Part shown: piece by piece, positions 16,165 through 23,785 of the stretch
Layout: every line of letters begins with the position of its first letter
Numbering within the stretch: the first letter of the stretch is position 1
Origin: Bacteroidales bacterium
GTDB lineage: Bacteria > Bacteroidota > Bacteroidia > Bacteroidales > P3
Length of the DNA stretch: 23,787 nucleotides
Assembly (NCBI GenBank): GCA_900771365.1
Contig: CAAGNU010000265.1
Coordinates: forward strand, 1 to 23,787
Direction of reading: 5' to 3'
Made by a program: the position numbers and the translations under genes
Notes under the pieces: generated by a model
Database searches by the model: none
What the model was told of the DNA's origin: nothing
The model's input: the letters and a program-made list of their open reading frames with translations, nothing else

Positions 16165-16173
16165 GCAAAAATA
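16165..16173 (-). promoter_or_regulatory. -7 box (TATTTTTGC, - strand) upstream of the YDG-repeat gene
   Basis: Read on the - strand the site is TATTTTTGC, matching TAnnTTTGC, about 105 bases before the start codon. No good -33 element is visible. The whole gap 16061-16347 is extremely A/T-rich with T runs on either strand and no gene; a 78-residue open frame on the - strand (16081-16317) has low-complexity composition and is not supported. Confidence 0.5.
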
Positions 16174-16347
16174 CTTTTTTTTTTCGATATAGAGAGATTT
16201 TTTTTCATCATTTTTATCAACGGAAATGCAAGTGTTTGAAAATCTGCAAAATTTTATCACTATATTTTTATTGATTTTTCCCATACGGCTCATGAAAACA
16301 TATATTATATATATCAAATAACACCTAAAATAGGCAGATTTTCACAC

Positions 16348-16387
16348 AAAGCAGGGATGCAACGCCAAACGCTGCACCCCTGTCTTT
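16348..16387 (-). terminator. Hairpin after the deiminase gene, probable terminator
   Basis: AAAG-c-AGGG-a-TGCA-a-CG pairs with CG-c-TGCA-c-CCCT-gt-CTTT around a 5-base loop, giving 14 base pairs broken by single mismatches or bulges. It lies about 44 bases after the stop of the - strand deiminase gene. A good T run is missing on the - strand, so the terminator call is moderate. Confidence 0.5.
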
Positions 16388-16430
16388 GCTGGGTTAAGCA
16401 AAGTATAGAAACGGCCTTCCCGAGTGCCGG

Positions 16431-18803
16431 CTATTTCACGACGAGACGGCGCACAACACGCTGTCCGTTTCCTGAAAAGACTACCGAATAGACACCCGTG
16501 GCGAGCTTGTCTGTGCGAATGGTGAAGCGGATGCTGCCAGCCGTCCGAATCTGGGTGGTGTGGACCGTGCGGCCCATGTTGTCGACCACAGCGATGTCAT
16601 AGTTTCCACCATCACCAAAATCGATGTTGATGCTGGCCTGCTCGTGAGAAGGATTGGGGAAGAACTGACCGAAGGCGTTTTCCGCAACCTGCATGATAGC
16701 AAGCGTGGTGTCATCGTAGGGGTTGCCTGGTGCAGCGTTGGTGTCGAAATAGGTTCGCTGGGCATCAAAGACAAAGGTGATATCGGTTGCGGGACGCGGC
16801 TCCGTGGAGAAGTCGTACGCATTGCTGTCGAGCTCGGCAATGTTGCCGTCGAAGAAGAAGCTGTAATAGCCGCCCTGAGCTGCCGTGATGGGTTTCGTGA
16901 TGGTCTTGCCGTTATTGCTGGTGGCGCTGAGGTAGTATTCCACCGTAACCATGGTATCGCGAAGCGATGTGACTGTGTCTATGTAATTTATGGTATCATA
17001 ACTATAATTATAGGAATAACTGTAGGTGGTGTCGAAAACGTAGACGCTGTCCATGGTGAGGGTGTCGACATGGTCGAAACGTGAGGTGACCGAAAGGGCG
17101 GTATCGATGCTCAGAAGGGTGCTGTCGACCCGTGTTCCTGGCACGAAGACGGTGTCGACAATGCGGTCGCTTATGTCCGAAGTGGGGAGGACGGACGAGA
17201 ATTTGTTGCCGTTGGCGTTAAGCGCCACGCTCTGCCATTCGCCGCCGTTGATGCGGAAGCTGCATTCTGCATGAGCGATGCCGCTCTTGTTGGTGATGAT
17301 GGCTGAGACGGGGATATTGCTGCCACGCATGGCATCGGCGCTTCCCACGATACTCTTATGCAGGATGCGGACAGGGTTTTCAGCGGGTATCTGCTTGGTA
17401 ACGCAATGGATTGCGCCACCCGTGCCGTCGAAATCACGCACATCTATAGGATAGATGGTGTAGCCTGGGTAGGCGGCTTTGAGGGCTTCGATATTGGCAT
17501 TGTCCCAAACCGCACGAGGGTGGCCGTTGACCACGTCTGAGAAGCAAGGCTGAAGAATGACATTGTTCACGAAGGTGTGGTTGCTATAGGTGCGAGTGTA
17601 GTTGTTGTTATAAGTGGACTGGTTGGAGAAATACCCGCCGTTATCCGTGCTTGGAAATGGGATGGCCGTCTGATAGTAAGGACGGTCGAAGATGGAGGTG
17701 TAGGAACAGAGGGAGTCGATGTTGCGGGCACCTGTGCGATAGTCCGTCCAACTGCTATAGTACGAGGGCATTACGGAAAACACGAAGCCGTTTTCCTCGC
17801 ACATATCGGCATAAAGGTCCACATGGCCCGTGCCTCCGTCATATTTGTAGGCAGTGAGCACATGCGTCTCACGCTGGCCGAGGAGGCTGGCGAGAGCCTC
17901 GCGGGTTTGGCGTTGAGAGAGCGAAGGCTTGTAGGTGTAGCCTATCGTGCTGATGTCGCGGCCGTTCCATGTCAGCTGGCCAGTACGGTCGGCATTGCTG
18001 CCATACACGGCATCGCTCGTGAAAAGGAATCCAGCACCATCCACGAGACAGTTGCCTCCCTCCCACTCTATCGTGTTGATATAGTTCGGAATGCCCATCT
18101 GACGATGGATAAGCGAGGGCAGAGAGTCGTCCAAGGCGCGACCAGGGTAGTACTCAAAGTCGAGCATGGCGACGCTGTCTTGATCGCCGTAATAGAAACA
18201 GATGGGGCCGCAGTCGCGATACCAGAACGAGTTGCCCGCACCGATGATGAAGCGGACATTGTCCGAGCGCAGGTTGAAACGCTGGAGGGTGCGGAGCACT
18301 TTGGCCGTGTCGCTTGCCTGCTCCACGCGGACCCATGCCTCAGCACCGCCGAGCTGGATGCCGTCCATCAGGTAGAAGAAGACCTTGGCAAAGGAATCGG
18401 ACGTATCCATGGTGGCCGTATAGGGTCCGTACTTCCCTGTCGACACCCAACCTGCGGAGGTGTAGCGGTAGTATTCTGCCACGCCCGTCACAGCGGGGTC
18501 TGCCATGTAATAGCCTGCCCCAAGGTTGGTGTCGGGCTCGTAGTCGTAATACGGGGTGACGACGATGGCCTGCACCTCTTCCCATTCACCAGGGAACCAT
18601 ACGCGGTCCTCTGGCAGGGCCTGCACGCCTTTCTGGGCAGGGGCTTCCACCATGGGAAATACGCTCTCCTTGGCTTGTTTTGAGTAGTCGCGCATCTGTT
18701 TCATCTGCCGCCACTCTTTCTTCATTTGCTGCGTTGGGACGTTCTGCGCCACGCAGACGCTTGCCATGGCAAAAGCCACGACAGCAAGAATAATTCGTTT
18801 CAT
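16431..18803 (-). CDS. Exported deiminase of the Porphyromonas PAD / agmatine deiminase family, with T9SS sorting domain
   Basis: A 790-residue exported guanidine-group-modifying enzyme. The start MKRIILAVVAFAMASVCVAQ gives a clean signal peptide; an ATG 39 bases upstream would put hydrophobic junk before it and is rejected. The catalytic domain (about residues 65-485) shows the PAD_porph signatures: WFPGEWEEVQAI, YRDCGPICF (195-203), WEGGNCLVDGAG (247-258), the His-x-Asp of GHVDLYADM (His327, Asp329) and the nucleophile Cys467 in GGAIHCVTKQIP. A Ser/Asp/Thr-rich linker and a beta domain follow, then a T9SS sorting domain from QFFPNPSHEQASI to RRLVVK. Family members deiminate either peptidyl-arginine to citrulline (P. 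gingivalis PPAD) or agmatine; sequence alone does not tell which. Export by T9SS favours an extracellular substrate. It lies 91 bases downstream of kce on the same strand, behind a hairpin. Confidence 0.92.
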   Translation of the reverse strand: MKRIILAVVAFAMASVCVAQNVPTQQMKKEWRQMKQMRDYSKQAKESVFPMVEAPAQKGVQALPEDRVWFPGEWEEVQAIVVTPYYDYEPDTNLGAGYYMADPAVTGVAEYYRYTSAGWVSTGKYGPYTATMDTSDSFAKVFFYLMDGIQLGGAEAWVRVEQASDTAKVLRTLQRFNLRSDNVRFIIGAGNSFWYRDCGPICFYYGDQDSVAMLDFEYYPGRALDDSLPSLIHRQMGIPNYINTIEWEGGNCLVDGAGFLFTSDAVYGSNADRTGQLTWNGRDISTIGYTYKPSLSQRQTREALASLLGQRETHVLTAYKYDGGTGHVDLYADMCEENGFVFSVMPSYYSSWTDYRTGARNIDSLCSYTSIFDRPYYQTAIPFPSTDNGGYFSNQSTYNNNYTRTYSNHTFVNNVILQPCFSDVVNGHPRAVWDNANIEALKAAYPGYTIYPIDVRDFDGTGGAIHCVTKQIPAENPVRILHKSIVGSADAMRGSNIPVSAIITNKSGIAHAECSFRINGGEWQSVALNANGNKFSSVLPTSDISDRIVDTVFVPGTRVDSTLLSIDTALSVTSRFDHVDTLTMDSVYVFDTTYSYSYNYSYDTINYIDTVTSLRDTMVTVEYYLSATSNNGKTITKPITAAQGGYYSFFFDGNIAELDSNAYDFSTEPRPATDITFVFDAQRTYFDTNAAPGNPYDDTTLAIMQVAENAFGQFFPNPSHEQASINIDFGDGGNYDIAVVDNMGRTVHTTQIRTAGSIRFTIRTDKLATGVYSVVFSGNGQRVVRRLVVK

Positions 18804-18825
18804 TATGTTCTTTTTATAATGTACA

Positions 18826-18871
18826 AGCAACAATGGCCACAATCGATTTTATCACTGTCGCCATTGTTGCT
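18826..18871 (-). promoter_or_regulatory. 12-bp inverted repeat between kce and the deiminase gene
   Basis: AGCAACAATGGC (18826-18837) and GCCATTGTTGCT (18860-18871) are perfect complements around a 22-base loop. It lies 22 bases before the deiminase start and 23 bases after the kce stop on the - strand. No T run follows, so it may be a kce terminator of unusual form, an mRNA-stabilising structure in an operon, or an operator. Confidence 0.6.
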
Positions 18872-18894
18872 CAACTTGTTATGCCTTGGTAGGA

Positions 18895-19725
18895 TTAGCG
18901 TTTCTTAAGACCGAGGATTTCACGTGCTTCATCACTGGTAGCCACCTCACGGCCAAGGAGTTTAGCCATGCGGACGACCTTGTCGACAAGTTCGCCATTG
19001 CTCTTAGCGAGGACGCCGCGCTCAAGGTAGAGGTTGTCCTCAAAACCCACGCGCACATTGCCGCCCATAGCGATAGCGGGGGCTGCGAGGGTGAAGGCGT
19101 GACGGCCGATGCCGGTAGCGGTCCATGTGCTGCCTGCGGGAATCTTGTTGACGAGCCAGCAGAGGTTATCGACGGTTGCGGGAGTGCAGCCGGGGACGCC
19201 GAGGACGAAGTTGAACTGCATGGGGTCGCCAGGCACCTGGCCTTTGCGAGCCATGGTGAGGATGGTGTCGAGATGACCCATCTCAAAGCACTCATACTCA
19301 GGCTTGATGCCGCGTTCCATCATGCGTTTGCCAAAAGCGCGCATGGTGGGCATGGTGTTGTCGAAAATCTCGTCACCGAAGTTGCAGGTGCCGCAGTCCA
19401 AGGTAGCCATCTCAGGCAGCGGGGTGGTGTCTGTGCTCTGCAGACGCTCGTCGGGGGTCATGCCCACTGCGCCGCCCGTCGAGGGGATGAGGATGACGTT
19501 GGGGCAAACCTTGTAGATAGCCTCTTCGCATTCCTGGAAGCGCTCACGGCTCTGGGTGGGAGTGCCGTCGTCATAACGGACATGAAGATGCACGATGGCG
19601 GCGCCGGCATCAACGGCGGATTTGGCCTCGCGGACGATTTCTTCTACGGTGTAAGGCACGGCAGGATTCTGCTCTTTGGTAACTTCTGCGCCACATATTG
19701 CGGCTGTGATTATCAGTTTATCCAT
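18895..19725 (-). CDS. kce: 3-keto-5-aminohexanoate cleavage enzyme (BKACE family)
   Basis: A 276-residue zinc enzyme that condenses 3-keto-5-aminohexanoate with acetyl-CoA to give acetoacetate and 3-aminobutyryl-CoA in anaerobic lysine fermentation. The opening MDKLIITAAICGAEVTK is nearly diagnostic for Kce within the BKACE (DUF849) family. Glu14, His46 and His48 (HLHVR) and Glu229 (VGFEDN) match the known substrate- and zinc-binding positions. The open frame continues 51 codons upstream, but that part covers the divergent promoter, so the start at 19725 is chosen. The other lysine genes (kamA, kamDE, kdd, kal) are not in the window, which is unusual because they often cluster. Its promoter is the - strand box at 19771-19779. 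Confidence 0.93.
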   Translation of the reverse strand: MDKLIITAAICGAEVTKEQNPAVPYTVEEIVREAKSAVDAGAAIVHLHVRYDDGTPTQSRERFQECEEAIYKVCPNVILIPSTGGAVGMTPDERLQSTDTTPLPEMATLDCGTCNFGDEIFDNTMPTMRAFGKRMMERGIKPEYECFEMGHLDTILTMARKGQVPGDPMQFNFVLGVPGCTPATVDNLCWLVNKIPAGSTWTATGIGRHAFTLAAPAIAMGGNVRVGFEDNLYLERGVLAKSNGELVDKVVRMAKLLGREVATSDEAREILGLKKR

Positions 19726-19770
19726 GGTATTGTTGTATTTAAATATTTTTGCGATATTATTTTTAAAAAT

Positions 19771-19804
19771 GCAAAGATACAAAAAAAAATCGTATCTTTG
19801 CAAA
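19771..19804 (-). promoter_or_regulatory. kce promoter (TTTG - 21 bp - TATCTTTGC)
   Basis: On the - strand, TTTG (bases 19804-19801) and TATCTTTGC (19779-19771) are 21 bases apart, a near-perfect Bacteroidota promoter. The predicted leader is about 40 bases. It overlaps the ruvC promoter box completely. Confidence 0.75.
19793..19801 (+). promoter_or_regulatory. ruvC promoter -7 box (TATCTTTGC)
   Basis: TATCTTTGC lies 18 bases before the ruvC start codon. With the kce box it forms a perfect inverted repeat GCAAAGATAC / GTATCTTTGC. No TTTG is present at -33. A second match, TATTTTTGC, lies at 19744-19752. Confidence 0.65.
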
Positions 19805-19819
19805 AATTTTTTGCACACT

Positions 19820-20398
19820 ATGCTCATACTCGGAATAGACCCAGGTACGCAAATATTAGGATATAGCGTCATTAGCACCGATTCGGCCCAACCGCAATTA
19901 TTGGTGATGGACGTCCTTTATTTGCGAAAAATTGCCGACTTTCACCTACGCATCCGCAAAATTTTCGACACCACGCAGCGCATTATCGACTCCTACCATC
20001 CCGACCACCTCGCCATCGAGGCTCCCTTTGCCGGAAAGAACGTCCAGTCCATGCTCAAACTCGGCAAGGCCCAGGGCGTGGCCATCGGCGCAGCCCTCAG
20101 CCGCGACCTCTCCTACACCGAGTACGAGCCCGCCGCCATCAAACAGCGCGTCACCGGCAACGGCAATGCCGCAAAAGAACAGGTGGCCATGATGCTCCAG
20201 GGCATCTTCAGGTTCTCCAATATGCCGCAATACCTCGATGCCTCCGACGCCCTCGCCGTGGCCTACACCTGCTTCATGGAGCAGACCGACCCCCTCGGCG
20301 ACCTCCGACAGCAGCTCAAGCCCAAGCGCGCCGCCAAGAGCAAGAAACAGCTTTGGGGCGACTTCGTCAAGCAGAACCCCGACATGATAAACAACTAA
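19820..20398 (+). CDS. ruvC: Crossover junction endodeoxyribonuclease RuvC
   Basis: The Holliday-junction resolvase that works with RuvAB in recombination repair. The RNase H-like fold is clear: LILGIDPGT with Asp7, LAIEAPF with Glu67, and YLDASDALAVA with Asp140 and Asp143, the four catalytic acids. The start at MLILGID is chosen because the upstream codons cover the divergent promoter. At 192 residues it has a lysine-rich C-terminal tail about 20 residues longer than E. coli RuvC. It diverges from kce. The next + strand gene lies 129 bases away, so it is probably not co-transcribed with ruvA/B. Confidence 0.97.
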   Translation: MLILGIDPGTQILGYSVISTDSAQPQLLVMDVLYLRKIADFHLRIRKIFDTTQRIIDSYHPDHLAIEAPFAGKNVQSMLKLGKAQGVAIGAALSRDLSYTEYEPAAIKQRVTGNGNAAKEQVAMMLQGIFRFSNMPQYLDASDALAVAYTCFMEQTDPLGDLRQQLKPKRAAKSKKQLWGDFVKQNPDMINN

Positions 20399-20439
20399 AT
20401 CAAGGCGGACATATTTGCCCGCCCACCCCGAACACCACA

Positions 20440-20471
20440 AAATAACAGAATAACAAAATAACAATAATAAT
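20440..20471 (+). repeat. Short octamer array RAATAACA plus a shared 17-base word
   Basis: Three 8-bp units (AAATAACA, GAATAACA, AAATAACA) and a decayed fourth follow the ruvC gene. They run into TAATCGCGGCAAAGCCC (20468-20484), which repeats with one change the 17 bases at 10265-10281 after the DUF805 gene; GGCAAAGCCC recurs at 20498-20507. Confidence 0.6.
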
Positions 20472-20527
20472 CGCGGCAAAGCCCTATAACCACACAAGGC
20501 AAAGCCCAACAATTTAACATTTACAAT

Positions 20528-21886
20528 ATGTCAAACCAACAGAAATCATTCTCCTCCAGTTTCGGTGCCATCATGGCTGCCGTAGGCTCTGCCGTAGGTT
20601 TAGGAAACATCTGGCGTTTCCCTTATATTTGTGGCAAATACGGCGGAGGCGCCTTCATCATCGCCTATCTCGCCTTCGTCTTCCTGCTGGGCTCTGTGCT
20701 CATGATGGCTGAGTTCATCATCGGACGCCGCTCGCAGCACACCCCCGTGCGCGCCTTCCGCGCTCTCTGCCCCGACAAGAAGGGCTGGGGCCTCGTGGGC
20801 GTCATCGGCATCATCACCAGCTTCATCATCCTCTCCCACTACCTGGTCCTCTCAGGCTGGACCACGGGCTATATCTGGCACTCCGTGAGCGGTGCGCTCT
20901 CCGCCCTCGGCACCGATGCCGACGCCATCACCGCCTTCTTCTCCCAGTTCACCTCTGCTGTGGGCTCGCCGCTCCTCTTCCTCGGCATCTTCTCCGTGCT
21001 CTGCCTCATCATCATCCTCTGCGGCGTGCAGAAAGGCATCGAGAACATTAGCAAGCTCCTCATGCCCCTCCTCGTAATCCTCATCCTCGTCCTCTGCGTC
21101 CGCAGCATCACCCTCCCCAACGCAAAGGCAGGCGTGGACTACATCCTCGCGCCCGCATTCTCCAAGCTCACCGGCGAAGGCATCCTCGCCGCCCTCGGCC
21201 AGGCACTCTTCTCCCTCTCCGTGGGCATGGGCGTCATGATTGTCTATGGCAGCTATATCCCCGCCAACGATAATATCTTCAAGACGGCCATGTGGATTAC
21301 CGTCTGCGACACCCTCATCGCCCTCCTCGCCTCGCTGGCCATCTTCCCTGCCGTCTTCTCCTGCGGCCTCGACCCCGCCGGCGGCCCCGGCCTCGTCTTC
21401 TGCGTCCTCCCCAACGTCTTCAACTCTATGGGCGGCACAGGAGTCTTCTTCTCGTCGCTTTTCTTCATCCTCCTCATGGTCGCCGCACTCACCTCCTCCA
21501 TCTCGCTGCTCGAGGCCCTCACCGCCTGGTTCTGCGAGCATACGGGCGCAAGCCGCAAGATGAGCGCCATCCTCTTCTTCGCACTCACATCCATCATTGG
21601 CGTGTTCATTTCCCTCTCCATGGGCGTCCTCAACGACTTCAAGATTCTGGGCTACACCATCTTCGACCTCGTCGACCGACTTGAGAGCATCTATCTGCCA
21701 CCTCTCTGCGCCCTCGGCACCATCATCTTCTTCGGATGGGTCATGCCTGAGAAGGACATCAAGGACGAACTCTCCAACCACGGCTCCATCGCCATCAATG
21801 TCACCTACCCCCTCCTCCGCTTCCTCGCACGCTACATCGCCCCCCTCGGCCTCCTCATAGTCCTCATCAGCGGCATCCTCAGTTAG
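20528..21886 (+). CDS. Sodium-dependent transporter of the NSS (SNF) family
   Basis: A 452-residue inner-membrane symporter of the LeuT/Tyt1/MhsT group, which couples sodium to uptake of amino acids or related amines. The TM1 signature AVGSAVGLGNIWRFPY (residues 18-33) with the unwound Gly-rich segment and the following KYGGGAFIIAY is typical. Eleven or so hydrophobic helices fill the chain, and 452 residues is close to the length of 11-12 TM bacterial members. The substrate cannot be told from sequence; an amino acid fits with the neighbouring peptide- and lysine-using genes. Very GC-rich with strong C bias at third positions, which produces many false open frames in other registers. Confidence 0.93.
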   Translation: MSNQQKSFSSSFGAIMAAVGSAVGLGNIWRFPYICGKYGGGAFIIAYLAFVFLLGSVLMMAEFIIGRRSQHTPVRAFRALCPDKKGWGLVGVIGIITSFIILSHYLVLSGWTTGYIWHSVSGALSALGTDADAITAFFSQFTSAVGSPLLFLGIFSVLCLIIILCGVQKGIENISKLLMPLLVILILVLCVRSITLPNAKAGVDYILAPAFSKLTGEGILAALGQALFSLSVGMGVMIVYGSYIPANDNIFKTAMWITVCDTLIALLASLAIFPAVFSCGLDPAGGPGLVFCVLPNVFNSMGGTGVFFSSLFFILLMVAALTSSISLLEALTAWFCEHTGASRKMSAILFFALTSIIGVFISLSMGVLNDFKILGYTIFDLVDRLESIYLPPLCALGTIIFFGWVMPEKDIKDELSNHGSIAINVTYPLLRFLARYIAPLGLLIVLISGILS

Positions 21887-22000
21887 TTAAGAGCCACAAA
21901 CAAATCCCTTATCTATACGGCAAACCTCTTGAAAAAGATATAGTCCTTTCCAACACAACACTCGCAGTCATTTAAGAACTTCGAAAAAAAGAACATCAAT

Positions 22001-23365
22001 ATGACACAATATTTCCAATCAAAACGAACTTCTTCTTCAGAGCAACCCCCACGGGAGCCGTCGCGAAAAGGACTCCCTTTCCTGGCTCTTAACGCTGCAC
22101 TCCTAACCCTCCTCGCCGTCCTCCTCCTTGCCTCCTGCCAAAGCAAGAAGCCCAAACTCTACGACCCCGCCGTCGTCAACTTCAAAGTCGCCTACAACGC
22201 CTTCCTCGAAAACCAGTTCTACCCCGCCCTCGTCCTCGGCGTAGCCAGCCTCCAGGATCCCGCAGCAGCTCAGAACGACACCAACGCTCTCTTCTCCGTC
22301 TCAATCACTGCCCCCGTCGACCGCGCCATACTCCGCATCAACATCGACTCCTCCAACCTCAACTACACCACCATCCTACAAGAAGAACTCCCTCAGCGCG
22401 GCCAGCGCTACACCTTCCACCCCTCCGTCAAATGGAAGTACGACAAACTCTACCGCACACGACAGCAGGGCACCACCGACCTCACCTTCACCTGCTACAT
22501 CAACGACGAGGAAGTCGACATCGAGAACCTGCGCATCAACTACCGCTCCGCCAACGACTGCCTCCTCTCCATTACGGACAAGAGCAACCACACCCACGAC
22601 TTCCGATGGCTCTTCGCCGCCTACGTCAACGAGGAACACCCCTATATCGACTCCATCCTCACCGACATCCTCTCGCAAGGCGTCATCACACGTATCACTG
22701 GCTACCAAAAAGATGCACAAAGTGTAACCTCTCAGGTCGAGGCCATCTGGCACTACGCCCTTGAACGCGGCATCTCCTACTCCTCCATTTCCTGTACCTC
22801 TACCCCAACCAAACGCTCCAACGTCCAGCACATACGCTTCTTCGACGAGGTCTACAACACGCGACAGGCCAACTGCATCGACGCCTGCGTCTTCTTCGCC
22901 TCCATCATGCGCAAGATTGGCCTCAAGCCCGTCATCTTCGTCGAGCCCTGCCACGCCTACCTCGGCTACTATACCGACTCCAAACGCAAGTCACTCAATA
23001 TTTTAGAGACCACCATCACGGGCTGGGTCGACTTCCCCGCTCTCACCCGCAACTACAACGAGATCCTCGCCAGCAACCCCAAGGTCACAGGCGCCAACCG
23101 CATCTCCGAGGCCATGAACACCAAATACCAGAAATACCTCTCCGAGGAGGAACGCAAGCAATGGGAGGATGGCACAATGACCCTCGAGGAAATGAAACGT
23201 GCTGTGTCGCACAACCTCTTCGTCCGCGCAACAGCCTACGACCAAGACAACTACAAGGCCAACAAAAAATACTTCGCCGACCCCAAAAACCTCCAATACC
23301 AGCAGCTCGACATCGAACAACTCCGCAAGACCGTCCAGCCCATCAACGACCAGCAAGGCATATAA
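22001..23365 (+). CDS. Transglutaminase-like domain lipoprotein
   Basis: A 454-residue predicted lipoprotein. A hydrophobic segment (about residues 26-42) ends in the lipobox LLASC with Cys46, so the chain should be lipid-anchored. The first 25 residues form an unusually long, basic, Pro/Ser-rich n-region. The C-terminal half has a papain-like transglutaminase core: QANCIDACVFFASIMRKIG with Cys292 and PCHAYLGYY with His318; Glu336 (NILETT) may be the third residue. This layout matches bacterial transglutaminase-like proteins in which Cys and His lie about 25 residues apart; they act as peptidases or are of unknown role. Residues 50-210 are a beta-rich domain I do not recognise. The gene lies 114 bases after the transporter without a seen promoter, so co-transcription is possible. 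Confidence 0.82.
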   Translation: MTQYFQSKRTSSSEQPPREPSRKGLPFLALNAALLTLLAVLLLASCQSKKPKLYDPAVVNFKVAYNAFLENQFYPALVLGVASLQDPAAAQNDTNALFSVSITAPVDRAILRINIDSSNLNYTTILQEELPQRGQRYTFHPSVKWKYDKLYRTRQQGTTDLTFTCYINDEEVDIENLRINYRSANDCLLSITDKSNHTHDFRWLFAAYVNEEHPYIDSILTDILSQGVITRITGYQKDAQSVTSQVEAIWHYALERGISYSSISCTSTPTKRSNVQHIRFFDEVYNTRQANCIDACVFFASIMRKIGLKPVIFVEPCHAYLGYYTDSKRKSLNILETTITGWVDFPALTRNYNEILASNPKVTGANRISEAMNTKYQKYLSEEERKQWEDGTMTLEEMKRAVSHNLFVRATAYDQDNYKANKKYFADPKNLQYQQLDIEQLRKTVQPINDQQGI

Positions 23366-23367
23366 CG

Positions 23368-23458
23368 GTGAATGGTGAAAAGTGAATTGTGAATTGTGAA
23401 CAATGAACGGCGAAGTGGGAATGGTGAACTGTGAACGGTGAACGGTGAATTGTGAACT
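23368..23458 (+). repeat. Heptamer array I: 13 units of GTGAAnn
   Basis: Thirteen 7-bp units without indels (GTGAATG, GTGAAAA, GTGAATT, GTGAACA, GTGAACT, GTGAACG and decayed forms) start two bases after the stop codon of the preceding gene. The last unit is followed by GACAATAGA. Confidence 0.93.
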
Positions 23459-23483
23459 GACAATAGACGGCTCCCGCCCTGCT

Positions 23484-23500
23484 CCCCTTTCGGAAAGGGG
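23484..23500. other. Hairpin CCCCTTT-CGG-AAAGGGG between heptamer arrays
   Basis: A perfect 7-bp stem with a 3-base loop is followed by a G-rich run (TGGGGGG). It could end transcription from the left gene, although the T run is missing. From memory this word recurs between Bacteroidales genes; unverified. Confidence 0.5.
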
Positions 23501-23551
23501 TGGGGGGTATGTTTCGAAAAAACAATTCCTTATTCATGATGTTTGCGGGCG

Positions 23552-23635
23552 GTGAACTGTGAACTGTGAACTGTGAATGGTGAAGTGTGAAGAGTGAAAA
23601 GTGAATTGTGAGCTGTGAAGTATGAACAGTGAACT
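23552..23635 (+). repeat. Heptamer array II: 12 units of GTGAAnn
   Basis: Twelve 7-bp units in the same orientation as array I (GTGAACT three times, then GTGAATG, GTGAAGT, GTGAAGA and others). It also ends with GTGAACT followed by GACAATAGA, the same junction as array I. Confidence 0.93.
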
Positions 23636-23673
23636 GACAATAGAGAAAGAGCCACTGGTTCTTTCTTCCCGCC

Positions 23674-23750
23674 CAATTCTCAATTCTCAATTCTCAATTC
23701 TCAATTCTCAATTCTCAAATCTCAAATCTCAATTCTCAATTCTCAATTTA
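23674..23750 (-). repeat. Heptamer array III: about 10 units, inverted orientation
   Basis: On the + strand it reads CAATTCT (eight times) and CAAATCT (twice), then a decayed unit. On the - strand the unit is GAGAATT, one base away from GTGAATT of arrays I and II, so this is a related array in the opposite direction. Confidence 0.93.
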
Positions 23751-23785
23751 AAAAAAAAGGGCAGCCCCAGAAAACAGGGCTGCCC
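23750..23785 (-). terminator. Rho-independent terminator of a - strand gene beyond the window
   Basis: GGGCAGCCC (23759-23767) pairs perfectly with GGGCTGCCC (23777-23785) around a 9-base loop. On the - strand it is followed by nine Ts. It implies a convergent gene to the right whose end is just outside the window. Confidence 0.9.

Noticed and set aside
19676..19819. Upstream extension of ruvC
   Set aside because: It would run through the kce start and both promoter boxes; MLILGIDPG is the normal family start.
19726..19878. Upstream extension of kce
   Set aside because: The extra 51 codons cover the divergent promoter region and are not part of the family; MDKLIITAAI is the family start.
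20852..21781. 309-residue acidic open frame antisense to the transporter
   Set aside because: Glu/Asp/Gly-rich shadow of GC-rich membrane-protein codons; the NSS signature is on the + strand.
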